64,000 bases of DNA from Pycnococcus provasolii. Its lineage: Eukaryota > Chlorophyta > Pseudoscourfieldiophyceae > Pseudoscourfieldiales > Pycnococcaceae. Location of the stretch: contig OW568869.1 in assembly GCA_938743325.2 (NCBI GenBank), positions 558,001 through 622,000 of the forward strand, written 5' to 3'. Below, piece after piece: positions 18,751 through 26,014 of this stretch. Numbering within the stretch: the first letter of the stretch is position 1; each line of letters opens with the position of its first letter. The position numbers were made by a program, and so were the translations under genes. Below the pieces are notes generated by a model, which saw only the letters and a list, made by a program, of their open reading frames with translations, was not told where the DNA came from and did no database searches.

Positions 18751-19136
18751 GGAAATGACAGACGGAGCGAACTCAAATAATACACACCTAAACTCAGGTC
18801 CAAATTTTATTTGAAATTTCTCCTGGGGGAGGGAATTCGGGTTTTCGGGAAATGCGCCTCCCCGCCGCCGCCGCTGCGTCACTCATTCCCCGTTATAGGT
18901 AGCAAGCAGGTATGGCGTCTGGTGGCGCTGGTTCGCATCCTACGAGTATCACGAGCGGAAGAAAATTTTGAGTTTTTAACTTTTGTTCTTGATAATCGTC
19001 CATTCACATCCTCCACTTCTTCGTCTCTTTTTGCGGCGCCATTTACACCGGTACTGCTGGTAATACAAAGGCCATTACATACTCTCCGCTGTCACGAATC
19101 ATCGCGGGCTTTGTGACGCGCGTATTCATCACATGC

Positions 19137-20078
19137 TCATCCTCTGGTGTACACCAAAATATGCCATGGAAGGTGGGAAATGTAAAACGGTGTCGTGAGC
19201 ACAAGAACGATCCTCTCGATAGCGACACCGTGGTGCGAGGCAGCGCGATGCACCGCTGAATGAAACTCGTCAAGTCGTCCCGGTGCGTATTCGTACGCAA
19301 CGCGCGAGAGAAGAAATTTGTTTTTAAGGACAAAGTTGGCAGAAGGATCTGGTGTGATGCGTGGGTCGTGATTTCCCTCTGGCCGTGATGCATAGTCCCC
19401 GATCGTACCATCGATCAAGCTGCATTTGTCGAGCATGGCCGCGATCTGACCCCGCCAACGCCGCTCTTTCTCGGCGTCGTGGATCGAGTGGAATATGGGC
19501 GCTTGAGTCGTTTCCAAGGTTTCGTCTTCGCGCCTCACTTGGAAGACGAACTTCGCATTCTTCTTGAGGTTCTTGATAGCTGCGCGGAACGCCCTCTGTG
19601 CGAGGTACTCCGTGCCCATGGCATCGGTGCTCCAATGACCGTCGTCGTCAAAATATAGTTGACGACGACCGCTGATCTCACCAACGACCTCTTCCTCACT
19701 CATTCCGTAGCACTCCGCGGTATCGTGGACTAATGCTATGAATTCGTCTTCGGGTGCGTTTGGAAACGCGGCGCGAAAACGCGCCAGTGCCACGTCGTAC
19801 CGGTCGTACCGACGGTACCGTCGTACGGACCACGTCGTCGTATTATTATCATCATCACCATCAGAATCACCACGACGACGACGACGACGACGACCACCCG
19901 CACCACCAAAGAGAGGCAGGAGCCTCCTCCTCAAGTTCAGCAGCAGAGGAGGAGTGAGGAGCACGACGAGAAGAGTGACCAAGCCAACCCAATTGTTCAA
20001 CCAAGTAACCCAAGGAGCAAAAAATAATACTCCGTAACCAATAGCAAAGAACCAAGTGGGTGGTTCTTGCAGCGCCAT
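19137..20078 (-). CDS. Unknown membrane-tethered paralogue with frameshifted C-terminus (copy 2)
   Basis: The 313-residue frame starts at the ATG at 20078 with one or two hydrophobic segments (AIGYGVLFFAPWVTWL and GLVTLLVVLLTPPLLL), then an Arg/Asp-rich linker encoded by a trinucleotide repeat. The same soluble domain as in the upstream paralogue follows. Near 19160-19190, relative to copy 1, about 22 extra bases follow the VLVLTT codons and shift the frame; the protein ends after about ten altered residues. The conserved tail (PEDEHVMNTR...IRDSGEYVMA) remains readable in another frame down to about 19043. So the product is truncated by about 30 conserved residues unless the extra bases are removed, and they are too short for an intron. 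Function unknown. Confidence 0.65.
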   Translation of the reverse strand: MALQEPPTWFFAIGYGVLFFAPWVTWLNNWVGLVTLLVVLLTPPLLLNLRRRLLPLFGGAGGRRRRRRRGDSDGDDDNNTTTWSVRRYRRYDRYDVALARFRAAFPNAPEDEFIALVHDTAECYGMSEEEVVGEISGRRQLYFDDDGHWSTDAMGTEYLAQRAFRAAIKNLKKNAKFVFQVRREDETLETTQAPIFHSIHDAEKERRWRGQIAAMLDKCSLIDGTIGDYASRPEGNHDPRITPDPSANFVLKNKFLLSRVAYEYAPGRLDEFHSAVHRAASHHGVAIERIVLVLTTPFYISHLPWHILVYTRG

Positions 20079-20367
20079 TGAAAAAGATAGGTCTGAAGAG
20101 TGATGGGACTTGCTTCCTATTTGGTACCACCTCTTCCTATTTCCTAAGCCTTACTCATAGTGCGCACTGCACTTTGTCATGGGATCGGGATTCGGGTTTT
20201 CGGGGCGCCTTGATTGGCGATTGATTGGGGTTTCGATCGCAACGACCCGTGGGTCAGTCTGTGGGTGTGTGATGATAGGAAATTTCAAATTTTTAATTTT
20301 TTCCTGTTTTGATTTTTTGAATTGTTGGCGTTTTTCATCATCACATATTATTTTATTTGTTTTCAGC

Positions 20368-22383
20368 ATGTCCGCGGCGGCGGCGAGAATGCTCACCTCG
20401 CGTATCATGAACGCGCAAAGTGACAGTGCACTCGCGGATATCGTCAAGCACCACGTCGGCGAATTCAACGAGATTCACGTGAGTGCGGCAGTGAGCAGAA
20501 TCGCAAAGCTCACGGCGAGCAGGGGCACAAGAACGCTTCGCAAGAATCAGCGTGATAGCGTGCTTGTTTTGCTAGAGGAGCGCCTGCGAGGCTTCAGGAA
20601 TATTCGTGCACGAAACGTTGCCAACCTGCTATGGTCTTATGCCAAACTAGGATACCACGGGAATCATTCCATGGTGCATTACTTGAGCGACCAGGTACCT
20701 AGGGTGGTGAACGACTTCAACTCGCAGGAGCTCGCGAACACGGTGTGGGCGTGGGCGACGATGGGACACCAGCCGTCCGCTCGTGCGCTTGCTACTCTTG
20801 AGCGCCGCATCCTCGCGTGCGTCGACGACTTCGAGCCGCAGCATCTCGCGAACACGGTATGGGCGTGGGCGACGATGGGACACCAGCCGTCCGCTCGTGC
20901 GCTTGCTGCTCTTGAGAGCCGCATGCTCGCGTGCGTCGACGACTTCAAGCCGCAGGAGCTCGCGAACACTGTGTGGGCGTGGGCGACGATGGGACACCAG
21001 CCGTCACCTCAGGTGCTTGCTGCTCTTGAGCGCCGCATGCTCGCGTGCGTCGACGCCTTCAAGCCGCAGAATCTCGCGAACACGGTATGGGCGTGGGCGA
21101 CGATGGGACACCAGCCGTCCGCTCGTGCGCTTGCTGCTCTTGAGCACCGCATGCTCGCTTGCGTCGACGATTTCAATCCGCAAACACTCGCGAACACGGT
21201 ATGGGCGTGGGCGACGATGGGACACCAGCCGTCCGCTCAGGTGCTTGCTGCTCTTGAGCGCCGCATGCTCGCGTGCGTCGACGACTTCATCCCACAGCAT
21301 CTCGCGAACACGGTATGGGCGTGGGCGACGATGGGACACCAGCCGTCAGCTGCCGCACTTGCTGCTCTTGAGCGCCGCATGCTCGCTTGCGTCGACGACT
21401 TCGATCCGCAGGCACTCGCGAACACGGTATGGGCGTGGGCGACGATGAGACACAAGCCGTCATCTCAGGTGCTAGATGCACTGGAGCGCCGCATGCTCGC
21501 TTGCGTCGACGACTTCAACTCGCAGGCTCTCGCGAACACGGTATGGGCGGTTGCGATGCTAATGAACAACATCGAGGGCGATAAGATCACTATCAACCAG
21601 AACGTCTTGGATCGACTTCTGCATCAATTAGAGGCCATAGAATTCAGCACGGTTGAAGAGCAACACTTCCAGCAAATCTTCCAGGCGCATCACCTGCTCG
21701 GCGATCGCTTCAAGCCATCAGCAGCCTTGCTCGATCAGGCACGAGAGGCATGGGCGAAGCAGCTCGCGAGTCGTTCTTCGTCGTCACCTCAGTCATCCTT
21801 AGAGAGGGAAGTCGCCGCATGCCTCGATCGTCTCGGCATCACTTACGACGTTGAAGTGCTCACTGAGGATGGCATGCACCGCGTCGACATGCTCGTGCGT
21901 GGTCGTACCGACGACGGTGGCGAGAGGCTGCTTGTGATCGAATGCGACGGTCCCACGCACTTCTTGCGATCCTCTGATGGCACGTACCGCATTGACGGAT
22001 CGACGTACGCGCGCAATTGCGACTTGCGCAAGCTTGGCCTGGACGTATTGTGCGTAGCGTGGCACGAGTGGATAAGTCTGACGAAGGACGAGCGCGACGC
22101 TTACCTGCGTAGGGAGCTGCAGGAGCGCGACTTCAAGCATTCCTTCAAATGTGACAACGTGCCCGTCGAAACGGCACTCATAGAGGCGCGTCGACGAGTC
22201 AACCGTCTGTGCGAGGTGGGCGGGCACGCCGCCGAAGGAGGCGCACTCACTAGACCAACACCGCAAGCATCCGCCAGCGCGTACGTACCGCCGCCTCCTT
22301 ACATCGATTACCTGAGCGAGCTGCGGGAGCGTGGCATCGTTGTCGAGGAGACGAATAATGCAAAGAAGAGGCGAACAGAATAG
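20368..22383 (+). CDS. OPR-RAP protein, 7 full 38-residue repeats (copy 1)
   Basis: The 671-residue protein has an N-terminal leader (MSAAAARMLTSRIMNAQSDS), then seven full and one partial 38-residue units with the core LANTVWAWATMG and ending RMLACVD, and a C-terminal RAP domain (LERLLVIECDG-like strand, then YARNCDLRKLGLDVLCVAW). OPR and related helical-repeat RAP proteins bind organelle transcripts and control their stability, splicing or translation. At DNA level the repeat is 114 bp with very high identity. The start at 20368 is chosen by alignment to the downstream paralogue; the frame stays open to an ATG at 20179, but that stretch is T-rich with a TTTCAG just before 20368, like a 5' intron. 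Leader composition suggests import into chloroplast or mitochondrion. Confidence 0.85.
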   Translation: MSAAAARMLTSRIMNAQSDSALADIVKHHVGEFNEIHVSAAVSRIAKLTASRGTRTLRKNQRDSVLVLLEERLRGFRNIRARNVANLLWSYAKLGYHGNHSMVHYLSDQVPRVVNDFNSQELANTVWAWATMGHQPSARALATLERRILACVDDFEPQHLANTVWAWATMGHQPSARALAALESRMLACVDDFKPQELANTVWAWATMGHQPSPQVLAALERRMLACVDAFKPQNLANTVWAWATMGHQPSARALAALEHRMLACVDDFNPQTLANTVWAWATMGHQPSAQVLAALERRMLACVDDFIPQHLANTVWAWATMGHQPSAAALAALERRMLACVDDFDPQALANTVWAWATMRHKPSSQVLDALERRMLACVDDFNSQALANTVWAVAMLMNNIEGDKITINQNVLDRLLHQLEAIEFSTVEEQHFQQIFQAHHLLGDRFKPSAALLDQAREAWAKQLASRSSSSPQSSLEREVAACLDRLGITYDVEVLTEDGMHRVDMLVRGRTDDGGERLLVIECDGPTHFLRSSDGTYRIDGSTYARNCDLRKLGLDVLCVAWHEWISLTKDERDAYLRRELQERDFKHSFKCDNVPVETALIEARRRVNRLCEVGGHAAEGGALTRPTPQASASAYVPPPPYIDYLSELRERGIVVEETNNAKKRRTE

Positions 22384-22614
22384 GAAAATAAATGAGGAAA
22401 AAACAAAAGCATCAGTTTACTTTTTACTGGCGATGTAAAATGTGACGCCATAGGTCTAGCTAGCTAGACAAAATTTTGTAATGATCGAACCAAACCCCGA
22501 CTTTTCTGAAACGTAAACAAACCCCGGGCCGGGGCCGGACAGAAGCTTCCCCTGATCCCCTCCCCCACCCAACAACGCCAGCTTGCCAATTATTTTGTTG
22601 TCCACAAGCTCAGC

Positions 22615-24612
22615 ATGTCCGGATTGTCCGCGGCGAGAATGCTCACCTCGCGTATCATGAACGCGCCAAATGACAGTGCACTCGCGGATATCGTCAAGCA
22701 GCACATAAATGAACTCAACGAGATTCACGTGAGTGCGGCAGTGAGCAGAATCGCAAAGCTCACGGCGAGGAGGGGCACGAGAACGCTCAGCACGAATCAG
22801 CGTGACAGCGTGCTTCGTTTGCTAGAGAAGCGCCTACGAGGCTTTGAGAGAATCCGTGCACGTAATGTTGCCGGCCTGCTCTGGTCATATGCGAAGCTTC
22901 GGTACCCAGGGAACCACTCAGCAGTGCAGTGCGTGAGCGATCACGTACCTAGGGTGGTGGACGACTTCATCCCGCAGGCACTCGCGAACACGGTGTGGGC
23001 GTGGGCGACGATGCGACACCAGCCTTCATCTCATGCGCTTGCGGCTCTTGAGCGCCGCATGCTCGCGTGCGTCGACGACTTCATCCCGCAGGATCTCGCG
23101 AACACGGTATGGGCGTGGGCGACGATGGGACACCAGCCGTCAGCTGAGGTGCTGACTGCTTTGGAGCGTCGCATGCTCGCGTGCGTCGACGACTTCAAGC
23201 CGCAGGAGCTGGCGAACACGGTATGGGCGTGGGCGACGATGGGACACGAGCCGTCGGCTAAGGTGCTGACTGCTATGGAGCGCCGCATGCTCGCGTGCGT
23301 CGACGACTTCAAGCCGCAGGAGCTTTCGAACACGGTGTGGGCGTGGGCGACGATGGGACACAAGCCCTCAGCTCAGGTATTGATTGCTCTTGAGCGCCGC
23401 ATGCTCGCGTGCGTCGACGACTTCGATCCGCAGGCACTTGCGAAAACGGTATGGGCGTGGGCGACGATGGGACACAAGCCGTCAGCTCATGCGCTTGATG
23501 CACTGGAGCGCCGCATGCTCACTTGCGTCGACGATTTCAACTCGCAGGATCTCGCGAACACGGTATGGGCGTGGGCGACGATGCGATACCAGCCGTCAGC
23601 TGATGCGCTTGCTGCTCTTGAGCGCCGCATGCTCGCGTGCGTCGACGATTTCAACTCGCAAGCTCTCGCGAACACGGTATGGGCGTGGGCGACGATGCGA
23701 CACCAGCCGTCCGCTCGTGCGCTTGCTGCTCTTGAGCGCCGCATGCTCGCGTGCGTCGACGACTTCATCCCACAGCATCTCGCGAACACGGTGTGGGCGT
23801 GGGCGACGATGCGACACCAGCCGTCCGCTACCGCACTTGCTGCTCTTGAGCGCCGCATGCTCGCTTGCGTCGACGACTTCAACTCGCAGGATCTCGCGAA
23901 CACGGTATGGGCGTGGGCGACGATGCGACACCAGCCGTCAGCTCATGCGCTTGCGGCTCTTGAGCGCCGCATGCTCGCGTGCGTCGACGACTTCAATCCG
24001 CAGGCACTTGCGAACACGGTGTGGGCGATTGCGATGCTTATGAACAACATCGAGGGCGATAAGATCACTATCGATCAGGACGTCTTGGATCAACTTCTGC
24101 ATCAATTAGAGGCCACAGAATTCAGCACGCTTGAAGAGCAACACTTCCAGCAAATCTTCCAGGCGCATCACCTGCTCGGCGATCGCTTCAAGCCATCAGT
24201 GACCTTGCTCGATCAGGCACGCGAGGTATGGGCATCTGGGCTCAGTTCATCATCATCTCAGTCATCCTTAGAAAAGGAAGTCGCCGCATGCCTCGATCGT
24301 CTCGGCATCACTTACGACGTTGAAGCGCTTACTGAGGATGGCATGCACTGCGTCGATATGCTCGTTCGTGGTCGCACCGACGACGGCTACAAGAAGCTGC
24401 TTGCGATCGAATGCGACGGTCCCGTGCACTTCTTCCGAGCATCTGATGGCACGTACCGCATTGACGGATCGACGTACGCGCGCAATTGCGACTTGCGCAA
24501 GCTTGGCCTGGACGTATTGTGCGTAGCGTGGCACGAGTGGACAAGTCTGACGAAGGACGAGCGCGACGCTTACCTGCGTAGGGAGCTACAGGAGCGTGGC
24601 ATCGTTGTCTAG
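22615..24612 (+). CDS. OPR-RAP protein, 9 full 38-residue repeats (copy 2)
   Basis: This 665-residue paralogue lies 231 bp downstream of copy 1 in the same orientation. The leader (MSGLSAARMLTSRIMNAP), the pre-repeat helix region, the post-repeat block (LMNNIEGDKITI...HHLLGDRFKPS) and the RAP domain are nearly the same as copy 1, but the array has nine full units plus one partial, so unit number changed after duplication. It lacks copy 1's C-terminal extension and stops soon after LRRELQERGIVV. Variation between units concentrates at positions 3, 4, 6, 18, 20, 24, 25 and 27, while the helix core is fixed. It is presumed to be an organelle RNA-binding factor with a target different from copy 1. 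Confidence 0.86.
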   Translation: MSGLSAARMLTSRIMNAPNDSALADIVKQHINELNEIHVSAAVSRIAKLTARRGTRTLSTNQRDSVLRLLEKRLRGFERIRARNVAGLLWSYAKLRYPGNHSAVQCVSDHVPRVVDDFIPQALANTVWAWATMRHQPSSHALAALERRMLACVDDFIPQDLANTVWAWATMGHQPSAEVLTALERRMLACVDDFKPQELANTVWAWATMGHEPSAKVLTAMERRMLACVDDFKPQELSNTVWAWATMGHKPSAQVLIALERRMLACVDDFDPQALAKTVWAWATMGHKPSAHALDALERRMLTCVDDFNSQDLANTVWAWATMRYQPSADALAALERRMLACVDDFNSQALANTVWAWATMRHQPSARALAALERRMLACVDDFIPQHLANTVWAWATMRHQPSATALAALERRMLACVDDFNSQDLANTVWAWATMRHQPSAHALAALERRMLACVDDFNPQALANTVWAIAMLMNNIEGDKITIDQDVLDQLLHQLEATEFSTLEEQHFQQIFQAHHLLGDRFKPSVTLLDQAREVWASGLSSSSSQSSLEKEVAACLDRLGITYDVEALTEDGMHCVDMLVRGRTDDGYKKLLAIECDGPVHFFRASDGTYRIDGSTYARNCDLRKLGLDVLCVAWHEWTSLTKDERDAYLRRELQERGIVV

Positions 24613-24729
24613 GAGGAGATGAAGACGACGTCGAAGAAGAAGGAGTATGGGAATATTAAAAATAACATATATATTGCAACTAATATTCTCATGAACCTAG
24701 AACTTATAAAAATGAAATTTAAAGCTTAC

Positions 24730-24888
24730 TTACAGACCGAGCGCGTTGATGCGCTCGCGCGTAAACTCGTCGCGCAGCGATAGCACCTTGCGCACCTCAG
24801 ACACGCTCAGACGCCACGACACCTTCGCATCCCACACCTCGAGAACCTCGTCCTCAGACTCAAGCGAAACCAAAGTCCCCTTACCTAC
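24730..24888 (-). pseudogene. Orphan 3' coding fragment beside a telomere-like tract
   Basis: The minus strand is open from 24888 to a TAA at 24730-24732 and encodes about 52 protein-like residues, with the stretch ESEDEVLEVWDAKVSWRLSV and ending RERINALGL. There is no start codon in frame. A stop precedes it, and upstream the DNA turns directly into CCCTAA-type repeats. It could be the last exon of a gene, but no upstream exon is evident before the DNAJC17 promoter. It may be a gene end left by a rearrangement at the telomere-like tract. Family not recognised. Confidence 0.4.
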
Positions 24889-24897
24889 TTACCATCC

Positions 24898-24922
24898 TAG
24901 CCCTAACCCAAACCCTAACCCG
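24898..24922. repeat. Telomere-like tract upstream of the DNAJC17-like gene
   Basis: Four CCCTAA-type units, two of them altered (AGCCCTAA, CCCAAA), lie about 120 bp before the ATG at 25041 and abut the orphan coding fragment. Confidence 0.75.
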
Positions 24923-25040
24923 ACTGACTGGGGAGTTTCGGGGTTTGCGGAGGCCCAGGTGGAATCCGCCGCCGCCCATGCTACTGCTGTGCTTTTTCCC
25001 TTTTTGTCATTCTTCACCGGTCGAGTTTTAGCAAGCAGGT

Positions 25041-25961
25041 ATGGCGTCTGGTGGTGGCAATAATAATAACAATGCGTCTGGTCCTCCTATAGGAACATCG
25101 GAGAACGCCTACTCTACTTTACTCGTGCCTCGCTCCGCCTCCGCAGCAATCATACGCAAGAGCTACCTCAAACTTGCACTCAAACACCACCCCGACAAAA
25201 TATCAGCTGCAGCCTCACCAGCTGTTCGTGCCCACCATCAACAAACGTTCGACACCATCCAAAAGGCGTACGATGTTCTCAACGACCCGGACGCACGCGC
25301 TGCACTTGACCTGCTGCTGGAAGCGAGAGACCAGCAAATTGCAAGGGACAGTGCACGTGATGCGAAGAGACAGAGACTTGCGGAGGAACTCAGGGAAAGA
25401 GAGGCGATGGCAAAAGCAACCACAAAACCGACAGACGCCTCGGCGGCGGCAAGAATGAGATTCGCAAGAGAACTCGAACGCATCAGACAGCAGAAGGAAG
25501 ATGACGCGTACGGAATCAGTGGACAGCAGCAGCAGCACGCTCGAACGAGTCATGCCGCGGCGCTCGACGCCGTCGTCGGACCGGGGGCGAAAAGAAGAAC
25601 CGCGCTGGTGCGCTGGGAACGAGGCGGGAACGAAATCACGGCGGCGGACGTCGCACTCGCTGTCGCCGGCGAACAAGACGCGGATGCTGTCGAGGACGTC
25701 GTGATGCGAGATGGAAAGTCGAACAAGCGATCGGCTCTCGTCGTGTTCGCAACCGAGGTGGCGCTTGCGCAGGCATTCGAACGACAGCGACGTGGAATCC
25801 TCTCGCAGTCCTTCCGCATTTCCGCCGTCGAAACAGAAGCTTCCTCTGCCGCCGCCACCGCTGCCGCCAAGCTAGGGAGCGACATGGGAGGCGTTTCATT
25901 TGCCGACTTTGAAAAAGAAACGCTACGCCTTCTCCGAGAGCGTGCCAGCGCTGCAACCTGA
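25041..25961 (+). CDS. DNAJC17: DNAJC17-like J-domain plus RRM protein
   Basis: The 306-residue protein has a J domain at about residues 20-90 with the HPD tripeptide in LKHHPDK and the helix IQKAYDVLND. A charged coiled-coil follows (RQRLAEELREREAMAK, then RMRFARELERIRQQKEDDAYG). A C-terminal RRM-like domain at about 180-260 begins RTALVRWERG and ends SALVVFATEVALAQAFERQ. The order J domain, coiled coil, RRM matches DNAJC17 of animals and Cwf23 of fission yeast, which are spliceosome-associated. The C-terminal LGSDMGGVSFADFEKETLRLLR resembles the conserved DNAJC17 tail. The Asn repeat near the start is microsatellite-encoded. The protein is presumed nuclear. Confidence 0.85.
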   Translation: MASGGGNNNNNASGPPIGTSENAYSTLLVPRSASAAIIRKSYLKLALKHHPDKISAAASPAVRAHHQQTFDTIQKAYDVLNDPDARAALDLLLEARDQQIARDSARDAKRQRLAEELREREAMAKATTKPTDASAAARMRFARELERIRQQKEDDAYGISGQQQQHARTSHAAALDAVVGPGAKRRTALVRWERGGNEITAADVALAVAGEQDADAVEDVVMRDGKSNKRSALVVFATEVALAQAFERQRRGILSQSFRISAVETEASSAAATAAAKLGSDMGGVSFADFEKETLRLLRERASAAT

Positions 25962-26014
25962 TATGATGCGGATTTGTTACACATACTTATACACTATTAT
26001 TCTCTTTCATTAGA

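Noticed and set aside
20179-20367. In-frame upstream extension of OPR-RAP copy 1
   Set aside because: No counterpart in copy 2, T-rich, and ends in a TTTCAG acceptor-like site; probably 5' intron or UTR, kept only as an alternative start.
20647-23931. Repetitive minus-strand frames opposite the OPR-RAP genes
   Set aside because: Antisense images of the 114-bp repeats; the sense frame has leader and RAP domain.
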